Assembly: GCF_003444775.1 (NCBI RefSeq)
Contig: NZ_CP021081.1
Location: forward strand, 1,166,001-1,230,000
Direction of reading: 5' to 3'
Length of the DNA stretch: 64,000 nt
Source of the DNA: Deinococcus ficus
GTDB lineage: Bacteria > Deinococcota > Deinococci > Deinococcales > Deinococcaceae
The position numbers and the translations under genes were made by a program. This document shows, in pieces, positions 55,821 through 64,000 of this stretch. Within the stretch, counting starts at the first letter, position 1. The number at the start of each line of letters is the position of its first letter. The notes beneath the pieces were generated by a model. That model saw only the letters and a program-made list of their open reading frames with translations. It was not told where the DNA came from and searched no databases.

Positions 55821-56629
55821 GCGCCCCAGCAGCCCCACCGGCCACCCTGGCCTTCCTGGGCACCGCCGACAGCAAGGGCGTGCCGCGCTTCTGGTGCGCC
55901 TGCCCGGTGTGCCAGGAAGCGCGCCAGGGCGGCGTGAACCGCCGCACCCGCACCAGCCTGCTGCTGCGCGGGGTGGGGGAGAGCGGCCGAGAGGAGGCGG
56001 TCCTGCTGGACGCCAGTCAGGACCTGCACGGCCAGCTCGCCCCGCTGGGGCCGCTGGTGCCGGACGCGGCACTCCTCAGCCACGCGCACAACGACCACAT
56101 CCTGGGCCTCGCGGACCTGCTGGACTACCTGACCTACGCGAAGGGCGCCCTGCCTCTTTACGCCCCCGAGCCGGTCATCCCGGACCTGGAGCGGCGCTTC
56201 CACTACGCCTTCCGGCGGCAGGCGCCCGTGCAGCCCGTACCGGCGCAGGGCGTGCCGGCCGCCGGGTTCCGGGTGCGGACCTTCGAGGTGCCGCACGGCG
56301 CGAACGGCGTCAGCCACGCCTTCCGCCTGGACCGCCCCGGCTGGGCGGGTGTGGTCATGACCGACGCCCTGGACGTCCCGGACAACGTGGCCCAAATGTG
56401 GCTGACCGGCCTGGACCTGCTGGTGCTGGGCACGTCGTTTACCGACGAGTCCGCCCAGCCGCGCACCGGCCGCAGCGTCTATGACGTGCAGGAAGCCCTG
56501 GCCGTGCCGTGGGCCCGCGCGGCCCGCCGGGTGGTGCTCACGCACCTGTCGCACGGCGTGGACATCCGGTCCCTGAGCTTGCCCGCGCACTGGCAGGCGG
56601 CGCGGGACGGGCTCACCATCCCGCTCTGA
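55817..56629 (+). CDS. MBL-fold metallohydrolase (PhnP-like)
   Basis: 270 residues from a TTG in a TTGA overlap with trpC. LAFLGTADSKGVPRF is followed by CACPVC, the structural zinc site of the PhnP group. The metal motif is LLSHAHNDHILGL (HxHxDH), with later FEVPHGANGV, MTDALDV and VVLTHLSHG supplying His/Asp ligands. PhnP-type enzymes are cyclic phosphodiesterases; the substrate here is not determined by context. Confidence 0.83.
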   Translation: MSAPAAPPATLAFLGTADSKGVPRFWCACPVCQEARQGGVNRRTRTSLLLRGVGESGREEAVLLDASQDLHGQLAPLGPLVPDAALLSHAHNDHILGLADLLDYLTYAKGALPLYAPEPVIPDLERRFHYAFRRQAPVQPVPAQGVPAAGFRVRTFEVPHGANGVSHAFRLDRPGWAGVVMTDALDVPDNVAQMWLTGLDLLVLGTSFTDESAQPRTGRSVYDVQEALAVPWARAARRVVLTHLSHGVDIRSLSLPAHWQAARDGLTIPL

Positions 56630-56798
56630 CGGGCGGACGGGCTGGACAGTCGGGTGCCGGCCCGGCGCGCCGCCCGGAGCACTCGGGTAAACTCGGGAGG
56701 CTGCGCGCCGGACGTCACGTCCACCCCGGGGCTTCACGGGCTTTCGCGCGCCACGACTTCAGACATTCATGTCACGCAGGACGCCAATCAGGAGGATC
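56630..56798 (+). promoter_or_regulatory. purM upstream region
   Basis: Contains a direct repeat ACTCGGG-TAA-ACTCGGG (from about 56682), with TAAACT usable as a -10 and giving a leader of about 95 nt before AGGAGG and the purM ATG. No mini-ORF or terminator is seen in this leader. Confidence 0.4.
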
Positions 56799-57887
56799 AT
56801 GACCGACAACACACACGCCGCGCATGCCGGGGCGACCGCACAGCAAGGCAGCGCCTCGGCGTACGAACGCGCCGGGGTGAGCATCGAGGCCGGCCACCGC
56901 GCCGTGAACCTCATGAAGGGCGCCGTGGCCCGCACGCACGGCCCCCAGGTGCTGGGCGGAATCGGCGGGTTCGGCGGGCTGTTCCGCCCCGAGTTCACGG
57001 GCATGACCGACCCCGTCCTGGTCGCCAGCACCGACGGCGTGGGCACCAAGACCAAGGTCGCCTCCCGCGTCGGCCGTTACGGGGGGCTGGGCGCGGACAT
57101 CGTGAACCACTGCGTGAACGACATTCTGGTGCAGGGCGCCCGTCCGCTGTTCTTCCTGGACTACGTGGCGATGGGTAAGCTCAGCCCGGAACTCGTCGCG
57201 GACGTCGTGACCGGCGCGGCCCAGGCCTGCGAGGCGCTGGGCGTGGCCCTGCTGGGCGGCGAGACCGCCGAGATGCCCGGCGTGTACGTCGAGGGCGAAC
57301 TGGACATCGTGGGCACCATCGTGGGTGTGGTGGACCGCCCCAAACTCATCGACGGCACGCGCATCCAGGCCGGGGACCGCGTGATCGCCCTGCCCAGCGC
57401 CGGCCTGCACACGAACGGCTACTCCCTGGCCCGCATGGCCCTGGACGGCCTGGACTGGAACGAGGCCAGAAGTGACCTGAACGGCGAGCGTCTCGCGGAC
57501 CTGCTGACTGTCCCGCACCGCGCGTACGTGCCCGCCTTTGACGCCCTGGAAGCGGCCGGGGTGGACGTGCGCGGCATGGCGCACATCACCGGCGGCGGCC
57601 TGGTGGACAACCCGCCCCGCGTGTTCCCTGCCGGCATCGGCATGCAGGTGAACACCGCCTCCTGGACCGTCCCGCCCGTCTTCGAGCTGATCGTGAAGCA
57701 GGCGCAGGTGGACCGCCACGAGGCCTTCCGTGCCCTGAACATGGGCGTGGGGTTCCTGTTCATCGTGCCGGCCGCGCAGGAGGCTCAGGCCCTGGCCGCC
57801 CTGAGCGCCGCCGGGCAGCAGCCCTGGGTGATCGGGGAGATGATCGCCGGACAGGGCGTCACCTTCTCCGGCGGTCAGGGCAGTTGA
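56799..57887 (+). CDS. purM: Phosphoribosylformylglycinamidine cyclo-ligase
   Basis: 362 residues; AIR synthetase of purine biosynthesis. Seen: SAYERAGVSIEAGHRAV, GFGGLFRPEF, VASTDGVGTKTKVA (ATP loop), NDILVQGARPLFFLDY, LLGGETAEMPGVY, ALPSAGLHTNGYSLAR and AHITGGGLVDNPPRVFP. Start ATG 56799 follows AGGAGG; an in-frame ATG at 56769 has no SD. TTGA overlap with the next gene starts a run of four coupled genes. Confidence 0.96.
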   Translation: MTDNTHAAHAGATAQQGSASAYERAGVSIEAGHRAVNLMKGAVARTHGPQVLGGIGGFGGLFRPEFTGMTDPVLVASTDGVGTKTKVASRVGRYGGLGADIVNHCVNDILVQGARPLFFLDYVAMGKLSPELVADVVTGAAQACEALGVALLGGETAEMPGVYVEGELDIVGTIVGVVDRPKLIDGTRIQAGDRVIALPSAGLHTNGYSLARMALDGLDWNEARSDLNGERLADLLTVPHRAYVPAFDALEAAGVDVRGMAHITGGGLVDNPPRVFPAGIGMQVNTASWTVPPVFELIVKQAQVDRHEAFRALNMGVGFLFIVPAAQEAQALAALSAAGQQPWVIGEMIAGQGVTFSGGQGS

Positions 57888-58597
57888 AACGCCGCCTCGC
57901 CCCCTTCGGCTTCACCGCCCCGGATCGCGCCACCGCGACGGAATTCTGGGTGGTGCGCCACGGGGAAAGCACCTGGAACGTGGACGGCCGCTACCAGGGC
58001 CAGACGGACGTGCCCCTCAGCCACGTGGGCGTGCTGCAGGCCGCCAGCCTCGCCGAGCGCCTGACGGGTTTGCACTTCGACGCGGTGTACAGCAGTGACC
58101 TCGCCCGCGCCATGCAGACCGCCGAGATGGTCACCGAGCGCCTCAGCGGGCACCCGGCGGTGCAGCCCGCCCCGGACCTGCGCGAGATCGACGTCGGGGA
58201 ACTGTCCGGCCTGACCGTGGCCGACATCCGCCAGCAGTACCCGCAGTACCTTCAGGACCTCTCGGCGGATTCCTGGGGCACCCGCCGGCCCGGCGGGGAG
58301 AGCATGGAAGACCTCTTCTCCCGCTGTGGCGTGGCGTTTCACCGCATCCGCGCGCTGCACCCCGGGCACCGGGTGCTGGTGTTCACGCACGGCGGCGTGG
58401 TCCGCGTGGCGGTCGGGCTGGCGCTGGGCGGCGTGCCCGCGCATTCCTGGGCGCGTCTGAGCGTCACGAACACCAGCATCACCCGCGTGCTGCTGTCCGA
58501 GCAGAGCGGCACCCTGTTGGGCTTCAACGACGACGCGCACCTGGAAAACCTCGCGGAGGCCACCGAGGCCGACGATGTGCTGGGGCAGTCCCCGTGA
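57884..58597 (+). CDS. Histidine phosphatase family protein
   Basis: 237 residues. WVVRHGESTWNVDGRYQGQTD has the catalytic RHG; then LSHVGVLQAASLAERL, YSSDLARAMQTAEMV (second Arg), LREIDVGELSGLTVADI (Glu) and VLVFTHGGVVRVAVG (second His). This is the branch-1 phosphoglycerate-mutase-like phosphatase; substrate unknown. TTG start in TTGA overlap with purM; stop overlaps meaB. Confidence 0.9.
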   Translation: MKRRLAPFGFTAPDRATATEFWVVRHGESTWNVDGRYQGQTDVPLSHVGVLQAASLAERLTGLHFDAVYSSDLARAMQTAEMVTERLSGHPAVQPAPDLREIDVGELSGLTVADIRQQYPQYLQDLSADSWGTRRPGGESMEDLFSRCGVAFHRIRALHPGHRVLVFTHGGVVRVAVGLALGGVPAHSWARLSVTNTSITRVLLSEQSGTLLGFNDDAHLENLAEATEADDVLGQSP

Positions 58598-59556
58598 CTG
58601 CGCCCGCCGCCTCTTTGCTGGACCGGTACCTCGCCAGCGACCCCCGCGCTCTGGCCCGCGCCCTCACGCTGGCCGAGGCGGGTCTGCCGGCCGCGCGGCC
58701 CCTGCTGCGCGCCGCGCGCACCCGAGCGCACCGCGCCACCGTGCTCGGCGTGACCGGCAGCCCTGGCAGCGGCAAGAGCACCCTGACCGGAGCGCTGATC
58801 GCCACGCTGCGCGCCGAGGGCAAGCGCGTCGCGGTGCTGGCCGTGGACCCCAGCAGCCCGTACAGCGGCGGCGCGATCCTCGGGGACCGCATCCGCATGC
58901 TGCGCCACCACGCCGACCCGGGCGTGTTCGTCCGCTCCCTCGCCACGCGCGGCGCGCTGGGTGGCCTGTCCGCCCGGACCATGCAGGTCCTCGCGCTGCT
59001 GGAAGGCGCGGGGTTTGACTGGGTGATCCTGGAAACCGTGGGCGTCGGCCAGTCCGAGGTGGACGTGGCCGCCGTGTGCGACCACACCCTGCTCGTCCTC
59101 ACGCCGGCCGGCGGGGACGGCGTGCAAGCCTTCAAGGCCGGCATCATGGAGATCGCGGACGTGATCGCCGTGAACAAGGCCGACCTGCCCGGCGCCGACC
59201 GCACCGTGCGGGAACTCATGGCCGCGCAGGGCCTCGGCGCCCACGACGAGCACACCTGGTTCGCTCCGATCCGCCGCACCATCGCCAGCCAGGACCAGGG
59301 CATGGAGAAACTCGTGGAGGCCGTCCTGAAACACCGCGAGCACCTGGGTGAACCCGGCCTGAACGCCCGCCGCGCCGCCCGCGCCGAGTACGAGGTCCGG
59401 TCCCTGGTGCAGGAACGCCTGATGGAACGCGCCCGGGTGCAGAGCCGCGACCTGTACGCCCGCGTCGCCCGCGGGGAACTGGATGCGGACGACGTGGCCG
59501 ACGCCCTGGTGCAGGGTGACGGCCTGCCCGGCCGCGGCCGCGGGGCCCAGGGGTGA
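58594..59556 (+). CDS. meaB: Methylmalonyl-CoA mutase-associated GTPase MeaB
   Basis: 320 residues, G3E P-loop GTPase that guards and repairs the B12-dependent mutase. Walker A GVTGSPGSGKSTLTGAL, switch motifs VAVLAVDPSSPYSGGAILGD and VILETVGVGQSEVDVA, base-specificity VNKADLPGADRT, and the C-terminal dimerisation helices. GTGA overlaps at both ends. With mce at 35.5 kb this supports a methylmalonyl-CoA pathway; the mutase subunits are not in the window. Confidence 0.94.
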   Translation: MTAPAASLLDRYLASDPRALARALTLAEAGLPAARPLLRAARTRAHRATVLGVTGSPGSGKSTLTGALIATLRAEGKRVAVLAVDPSSPYSGGAILGDRIRMLRHHADPGVFVRSLATRGALGGLSARTMQVLALLEGAGFDWVILETVGVGQSEVDVAAVCDHTLLVLTPAGGDGVQAFKAGIMEIADVIAVNKADLPGADRTVRELMAAQGLGAHDEHTWFAPIRRTIASQDQGMEKLVEAVLKHREHLGEPGLNARRAARAEYEVRSLVQERLMERARVQSRDLYARVARGELDADDVADALVQGDGLPGRGRGAQG

Positions 59557-60089
59557 GGGCCCGCACGCTGGCCCCGCTGCTGCTGGCGTTCCTGACCGCG
59601 CAGCGCCTCGTGGAACTGCGCCGCGCCCGCGCGAACGAACGCTGGGCACGCGCGCAGGGCGCCGCGGAGTACGGCCGGGCGCATTACCCGCTGTTTTTCG
59701 TCCTGCACCCCACCTGGATGCTGTTCACGCTGCTCGAGGGCCGCGCCAGCCGAGGCCGCGTGAACCTGCCCGCCCTGCTGGTGTTCCTCGCCGCGCAGCC
59801 GCTGCGCGCCTGGGTGATGCGCAGCCTGGGCCGCTACTGGAACACGAAGATCCTGATCGTGCCCGGCGGGCAGCGCGTCACCGCCGGCCCCTTCCGGTAC
59901 CTGAAGCACCCCAACTACGCCGTGGTCGCCCTGGAGATCGCCTCGGCGCCGCTGGCGGTGGGCGCGTGGCGCACCGCGCTGGCCTACACCGTCCTGAACG
60001 CCGCGCTGCTCCTGCTCGTCCGCATTCCCGCCGAGGAACGGGCCCTGGCGCACTACGCCGCCACGCAGGGCGACCCGGCCGGCCACTGA
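59553..60089 (+). CDS. Isoprenylcysteine carboxyl methyltransferase-like membrane protein
   Basis: 178 residues, four to five membrane helices. The ICMT/YpbQ signature is visible: LGRYWNTKILIVPGGQRVT, AGPFRYLKHPNYAVVALEIAS and the final RIPAEERALAHYA (Glu-Glu-x-x-L). Bacterial members probably methylate membrane substrates with SAM; target unknown. Last gene of the purM operon, in GTGA overlap with meaB. Confidence 0.85.
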   Translation: MRARTLAPLLLAFLTAQRLVELRRARANERWARAQGAAEYGRAHYPLFFVLHPTWMLFTLLEGRASRGRVNLPALLVFLAAQPLRAWVMRSLGRYWNTKILIVPGGQRVTAGPFRYLKHPNYAVVALEIASAPLAVGAWRTALAYTVLNAALLLLVRIPAEERALAHYAATQGDPAGH

Positions 60090-60105
60090 ACGCCCTGCTC
60101 CTGGC

Positions 60106-60597
60106 TCAGTGCAGGCCGTGGGTCCGGGTGTCGCGCCGCTCGAACAGCAGACCCTCGGGCGTGTCGGCCACCTCCAGCACCGGCAGCACCTCCGTGCCCT
60201 GAAGTTCCAGGCGGGACCGGCCGCCCGCCCCGGTGCGCTCCACCAGCGCCGCCACGGCCCGCACCCGCACCCCGGAGTGCGCCGCGCGCAGGCACAGGTC
60301 CAGTTCCGCCACGCCGTCCGACAGCTGCGTCGTCACGAGGGCCGCGTCCGCCGATCCCGTCAGGGCGTCCACGCCCGAGGCCCGCACGACCGGCAGGCCC
60401 CGCCAGGCGCCGAGCTGCTCGGCCACCCCCTCGGCGCCCGGCAGGGGAATCAGCACCCCCACCGGCGGCAGCAGCGCGTCCAGGTGCGCGGCCACCTCCA
60501 CGACCTCCTCCTGCGGGAGCCGCCGCAGGTGCCCCAGCAGCCCCTCCTCGGAGCTGAGCAGCTGTTTGGTCCGCTGGCGGAAGAGGTGCAGGCCCAT
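60106..60597 (-). CDS. Hypothetical protein, PRTase-fold-like
   Basis: 163 residues from the leaderless ATG 60597. After a short helical start (LFRQRTKQLLSSEEGLLGHL) the segment VGVLIPLPGAEGVAEQLGAW, GLPVVRAS, AALVTTQLSDGVAELDLCLR and VRAVAALVERTGAGG has the layout of a type I phosphoribosyltransferase fold, but the acidic PRPP motif (EDxxxTG) is replaced by LVTTQLSDG. So it may be a non-catalytic relative; I do not recognise the family with certainty. Confidence 0.6.
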   Translation of the reverse strand: MGLHLFRQRTKQLLSSEEGLLGHLRRLPQEEVVEVAAHLDALLPPVGVLIPLPGAEGVAEQLGAWRGLPVVRASGVDALTGSADAALVTTQLSDGVAELDLCLRAAHSGVRVRAVAALVERTGAGGRSRLELQGTEVLPVLEVADTPEGLLFERRDTRTHGLH

Positions 60598-60602
60598 AAT
60601 GC

Positions 60603-60608
60603 AGTGTA
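60603..60608 (-). promoter_or_regulatory. -10 element TACACT, leaderless start of 60106-60597
   Basis: 5 nt to ATG 60597. Confidence 0.55.
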
Positions 60609-60722
60609 GGGCCGCGTCTGGCACGCCCGCGCGGCGCGTTCCAAGCGCATCGGACGCTCATCGCGCAAGGGGAGTGGGCGGCGCATCTGCACCGGCCCCT
60701 GGGCAACCGCGCGCCCCGGGAG

Positions 60723-60728
60723 TAGGGT
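60723..60728 (+). promoter_or_regulatory. -10 element TAGGGT, leaderless start of Fsr-type transporter
   Basis: 7 nt to ATG 60736. Confidence 0.6.
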
Positions 60729-60735
60729 AGCGGGC

Positions 60736-61917
60736 ATGTCGGTTCCCCACGCCCACGCGGCCGTGACCAGCGTCTCCCGCCACTCGGCGGCGATTGCCCT
60801 CGCCATGACCGCCGGGCACTTCATCAACGACGCCTACGGCGCCATGCTCACCCCCCTGACCCCCGCCCTGCAGAGCAAATTTGGGGTGAGCATCGCCGCC
60901 GTGACCCTGCTCTCCAGCGTGTACAGCCTGACCAGCAGCGTCCTTCAGCCCCTGCTGGGCATTCTGGGCGAACGCCTGGACCGCCGGTACGCCGCGGCGC
61001 TGGGCCCCCTGCTGACGGGCCTGGGCCTCACCCTGATGGGCTTCGTGCCGTGGTTCGGGGCGCTGATGCTGCTGGTCGCCGTGGCAGGTTTCGGCAGCGG
61101 ATTCTTCCATCCGGCCGGAGCGGCGTACGTGGCGCAGCACAGCCCCCAGGACAAACGCGGCCTGTGGGCCAGCCTGTTCAGCGCCGGCGGGACCGGCGGC
61201 ATGGCCCTGGGCCCGGTGTTCGCCGGCGTGGGCCTCACTCACCTCCCGTGGTTCGCCCTGATCGGCGCGGTGATCGCCGCCGTCACGTTCGCGGTCACGC
61301 CCAGCGGCACCCAGAAGGCCAGGCGGGTCAGCCTCGCCGAGTACGCCGGGATCTTCAAGGGTCCCCTGGTGTGGCTGTGGGGCATGGCGGTGCTGCGCAG
61401 CCTCGCCAGCATGGGGTACAACGCCATGCTGCCCTTCATCCTTCCGCTGCGCGGCTACGGCGCGCGGGAGGTCGGCATCACGCTCGCGGTGTACGCGGTC
61501 GCCAGCGCCGCCGGCGGCATCCTCGGCGGGCGGGCCAGCGACCGCTACGGCCGCACCCCGGTCCTGCGCTCCGCCATCCTGACCAGCATTCCCTTCTTCG
61601 CGCTGCTGATCCTCAGCCACCCCGGGCAGTGGTGGTTCTACCCCCTGACCTTCCTGGTGGGTGCCGCCGTGAACGCCAGCATCCCGGTCGGCGTGGTCAC
61701 CGCGCAGGAGTACGCGCCGCAGCACGTCGCGGTCGCCAGCAGCATCATGATGGGCTTCTCCTGGGGCTTCGCGGGCCTGCTGGTGTTCCTGGTCGGCGCG
61801 CTCGCCGACGTCACCACCCCCATCATTGCCGCGCTCGCCTCGCTGGCCCTGCTGGTCCCCAGCGCCCTGATCGCCTACCGCCTGCCGGAACCCGGCAAGA
61901 CCGAGTTCCAGCCCTGA
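60736..61917 (+). CDS. MFS transporter, fosmidomycin-resistance (Fsr) family
   Basis: 393 residues with twelve membrane helices. TAGHFINDAYGAMLTPLTPA at the start and GFGSGFFHPAGAAYVAQ are typical of the Fsr branch; GGRASDRYGRTPVL between helices 8 and 9 is the usual MFS loop. Fsr pumps export fosmidomycin and some other compounds; natural substrate here unknown. A 36-codon membrane ORF follows 8 nt after the stop. Confidence 0.88.
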   Translation: MSVPHAHAAVTSVSRHSAAIALAMTAGHFINDAYGAMLTPLTPALQSKFGVSIAAVTLLSSVYSLTSSVLQPLLGILGERLDRRYAAALGPLLTGLGLTLMGFVPWFGALMLLVAVAGFGSGFFHPAGAAYVAQHSPQDKRGLWASLFSAGGTGGMALGPVFAGVGLTHLPWFALIGAVIAAVTFAVTPSGTQKARRVSLAEYAGIFKGPLVWLWGMAVLRSLASMGYNAMLPFILPLRGYGAREVGITLAVYAVASAAGGILGGRASDRYGRTPVLRSAILTSIPFFALLILSHPGQWWFYPLTFLVGAAVNASIPVGVVTAQEYAPQHVAVASSIMMGFSWGFAGLLVFLVGALADVTTPIIAALASLALLVPSALIAYRLPEPGKTEFQP

Positions 61918-61925
61918 GGCCTCCC

Positions 61926-62036
61926 ATGAACGACCACACCAAAGTCTGGCTCCGCAAATGGCTTCCCGTCATCATGTTCGTGTTCTTCGGCCTGCTCACG
62001 CTGGCGCAGCTGTGGCTGGCCGCCAACCCCGGCTGA
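61926..62036 (+). CDS. Small single-span membrane protein, 36 residues
   Basis: MNDHTKVWLRKWLPVI begins a product with one hydrophobic helix (IMFVFFGLLTLAQLWLA) and a short polar tail. TGAGG, overlapping the transporter stop codon, lies 6 nt before the ATG as an SD. Basic residues before the helix predict an inside N-terminus. It could be an accessory peptide of the transporter (inference). Confidence 0.55.
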   Translation: MNDHTKVWLRKWLPVIMFVFFGLLTLAQLWLAANPG

Positions 62037-62096
62037 GGCCACGCGCCCGATCTTTGAATTGCACCCTGCTCGGCTGACCGGGCTCCCCCGGGCGCG

Positions 62097-62102
62097 TACA
62101 CT
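62097..62102 (+). promoter_or_regulatory. -10 element TACACT, leaderless start of mfd
   Basis: 6 nt (CGTCCG) to GTG 62109. Confidence 0.7.
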
Positions 62103-62108
62103 CGTCCG

Positions 62109-64000
62109 GTGACCCGCAGTTCCGCCCCCACCTCCAAGACCGGCCCCCCGAACCTGAACGCCCTGATGCCCGCGGCGCCCGCAGGAAACCTGCTGCTGCT
62201 GCCGCAGGTGGCGCGCGCGGCGCTGTTCGCGGCGCACCCGGGCCCGGCGGTGCTGCTCACCACCCCGGACCGGATCGGCAGTTACGCGTCCGCCGGGGCG
62301 CTGGGGGCGCCCGTCAGCGTGAACCCCGGCCTGCGTGACTGGGACGCCAGGCACGAGCACGTCGTGCTGGACGTGAACACCGCTATCGACCTGTTCCCCG
62401 CCCGCCCGGAAGACCACGCCCTGAGCCTGAAGGTCGGCGCGAGCTACCCGCGCGAGGCGCTGCTGGCCCGGCTGGAAGCCTTCGGGTACGAGCGGGGCGA
62501 GGAACCCGGCTACGAACTGCGCGGCGACACACTGGAACTGCGCCTGACGCCCGGCGCCGGCCTGCCTGCCGAGGCCGAGGAGGACCTGTGGGTGCGCGCC
62601 GAGTTCTTCGGGGATGAACTGGACACCCTCCGCACCCTGAGACCCGGCGAGGTGAGCGGCGTGAAGACGCAGGCGTTCACGCTGGAGCCCACCGCCGAGT
62701 ACCTCACGGAAACGAGGTGGGACGCCACGCGGCTGGACCTGCTGCCCGGGCGGGTGTTCCTGGACTCCCCGGAGTTCTATGCCAGCAGCCTGGGCGTCCT
62801 GATCGACACCCTCTGGCCGAAACTGGAGGGCCGGGACGTGACCAGTTTCGGCCGGGCGCCGCTGGACCTCCCGGACCTGGACACCGGCCTGACCGCCCTG
62901 CCGTTTTACCGCGCGCGCCTCAGCGACCTGGACCGCGACGTGCAGGAGTGGCGCGGCGCCGGGTACCGCGTGTTCATCCTGGTACGCCACGACCGCACCG
63001 CCGCCTACCTGGCGGACAAGCTGCTGAACACCCACGAGATCCCCTGGCTGACCGTGCCGCGCCTTCCGGAAGGCGGCCTGGGCTTCCTGCGCGCCAGCGG
63101 CGAGGGCGGCTTCGTCATTCCCGAGTTCAACACGGTCGTCCTGACCGAGGACCTGATCTACGGCTTCCAGGGCGGCAGCGCCCTGCGCGGCAAGAAGCTC
63201 ACCGGGCGGCCCGTCACGGACGCGCTGGGCCTGCACGTCGGCGACTACCTGATTCACCCGGAGCACGGCATCGGGCAGTTCGAGGGCCTGGAAACCCGCA
63301 AGGTGCTGGGCGTCACCCGCGACTACCTGAACCTCCAGTACCGGAACGGCGCGCGCCTGAGCGTGCCCATCGAGCAGCTGCCCGTCCTGCGCCGCCACCC
63401 CGGCACCACCGACGATCCGCCGGTGCTGAGCAGCTTCGACAAGAAAGACTGGGCGCGCGCCAAGGAAAAAGCCCGCAAGAACGCCGAGGAAGTCGCCGGG
63501 AAGCTCCTCATCCAGTACGCGGCGCGGCAGGTTACGCCCGGCAACGCCTTCCCCCCCAACCCCGAATGGGACGAGCAGGTGGAGAAGAACTTCAAGTTCG
63601 ACCTCACCAGCGACCAGCGCATCTCCCTGAAAGAAACCCTGCGGGACCTCGAAAAACCCAACCCCGCCGACCGCCTGATCTCGGGCGACGTGGGCTTCGG
63701 GAAGACCGAGGTGGCCCTGCGCGCCGCGCACCGCGTCGTCGGGCACGGCAAGCAGGTCGCCATCCTGGTGCCCACCACCCTGCTCGCCGAGCAGCACACC
63801 ACCACCTTCGTCGAGCGCTTCAAGGACCTGCCCGTGCGTGTGGAGGGCCTGTCGCGCTTCACCACGCCGCAGCAGTCCAAACGCATCCTCGCGGACGTCC
63901 GCGCCGGCAAGGTGGACATCTTGATCGGCACGCACCGCCTGCTGTCCGGCGACATCGAGTTCAAGGACCTGGGCCTGATCATCGTGGACGAAGAACACCG
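62109..64000 (+). CDS. mfd: Transcription-repair coupling factor Mfd, 3' end outside window
   Basis: 630 codons from a leaderless GTG, still open at the window end. An N-terminal UvrB-like region includes [18 protein letters not shown]; then the CarD-like RNA-polymerase-interacting domain starts near residue 374 ([20 protein letters not shown]). The RecG-like translocase follows with Walker [16 protein letters not shown] (GDVGFGKT 526-533), [17 protein letters not shown] and DEEH near 627. Full-length Mfd is about 1,050-1,150 residues, so over a third is missing to the right. It frees stalled RNA polymerase and recruits excision repair. Confidence 0.95.
   Translation, partial: MTRSSAPTSKTGPPNLNALMPAAPAGNLLLLPQVARAALFAAHPGPAVLLTTPDRIGSYASAGALGAPVSVNPGLRDWDARHEHVVLDVNTAIDLFPARPEDHALSLKVGASYPREALLARLEAFGYERGEEPGYELRGDTLELRLTPGAGLPAEAEEDLWVRAEFFGDELDTLRTLRPGEVSGVKTQAFTLEPTAEYLTETRWDATRLDLLPGRVFLDSPEFYASSLGVLIDTLWPKLEGRDVTSFGRAPLDLPDLDTGLTALPFYRARLSDLDRDVQEWRGAGYRVFILVRHDRTAAYLADKLLNTHEIPWLTVPRLPEGGLGFLRASGEGGFVIPEFNTVVLTEDLIYGFQGGSALRGKKLTGRPVTDALGLHVGDYLIHPEHGIGQFEGLETRKVLGVTRDYLNLQYRNGARLSVPIEQLPVLRRHPGTTDDPPVLSSFDKKDWARAKEKARKNAEEVAGKLLIQYAARQVTPGNAFPPNPEWDEQVEKNFKFDLTSDQRISLKETLRDLEKPNPADRLISGDVGFGKTEVALRAAHRVVGHGKQVAILVPTTLLAEQHTTTFVERFKDLPVRVEGLSRFTTPQQSKRILADVRAGKVDILIGTHRLLSGDIEFKDLGLIIVDEEH

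Overview
The window is high-GC DNA, almost fully coding, and is best explained as a Deinococcus chromosome segment (inference). Supporting signs are treY-treZ-glgX trehalose/glycogen genes, OpcA beside G6PDH, an HspR-type repressor, futalosine-route MqnC, and above all a very large share of genes with a TANNNT -10 element only 5-8 nt before the start codon. That arrangement produces leaderless mRNAs, which are known to be abundant in Deinococcus. Both window ends cut genes: a membrane protein at the left and mfd at the right. No CRISPR array, rRNA or intact insertion sequence was seen.

Layout. 1-6.4 kb: membrane protein, DUF305 protein, tRNA hydroxylase TrhO, ABC-F ATPase, ferredoxin-CDGSH protein, GNAT, Bax-inhibitor-1 protein. 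6.4-14 kb: treZ-treY operon and glgX, which together turn glycogen into trehalose; glgX has a LacI-type operator over its -10. 14-19 kb: unknown basic protein, VOC protein, Nif3-like, thymidylate kinase, glutaminyl cyclotransferase, queG. 19-23 kb: gnd-zwf-opcA oxidative pentose phosphate operon. 23-30 kb: mqnC, cytochrome c plus Tat-exported flavin amine oxidase, DUF697 protein, cysS, LysR regulator. 30-36 kb: phosphatase and a tandem-duplicated HspR, M20 peptidase-purN, thioesterase, methylmalonyl-CoA epimerase, VanZ-like. 36-42 kb: MoxR with a DUF58-transglutaminase fusion, small proteins, pcp, mutM. 42-49 kb: pyrG, kinase, DUF456, initiator tRNA, fni, LtrA, ruvA. 49-50.2 kb: a lower-GC patch with two decayed genes. 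50-64 kb: leuS, EEP nuclease, hpt, trpC, MBL protein, purM-phosphatase-meaB-ICMT operon, Fsr transporter, mfd.

The most interesting signal is regulatory. The two aminoacyl-tRNA synthetase genes, cysS and leuS, have the same leader design. Each has a TANNNT promoter and a leaderless mini-ORF with adjacent codons for the cognate amino acid (MTALCCPPPR for cysS, MIRSALLTRGRLA for leuS). Each then has an intrinsic terminator whose 5' arm can instead pair with the 3' part of the mini-ORF, and last a strong Shine-Dalgarno sequence for the synthetase. This looks like ribosome-mediated transcription attenuation started by leaderless translation.

Many neighbours share 4-nt ATGA/GTGA/TTGA stop-start overlaps, which point to translationally coupled operons: treZ-treY, gnd-zwf, cytochrome-oxidase, hspR-phosphatase, nif3-tmk, ruvA-ltrA, DUF456-kinase, trpC-MBL, and purM through ICMT.
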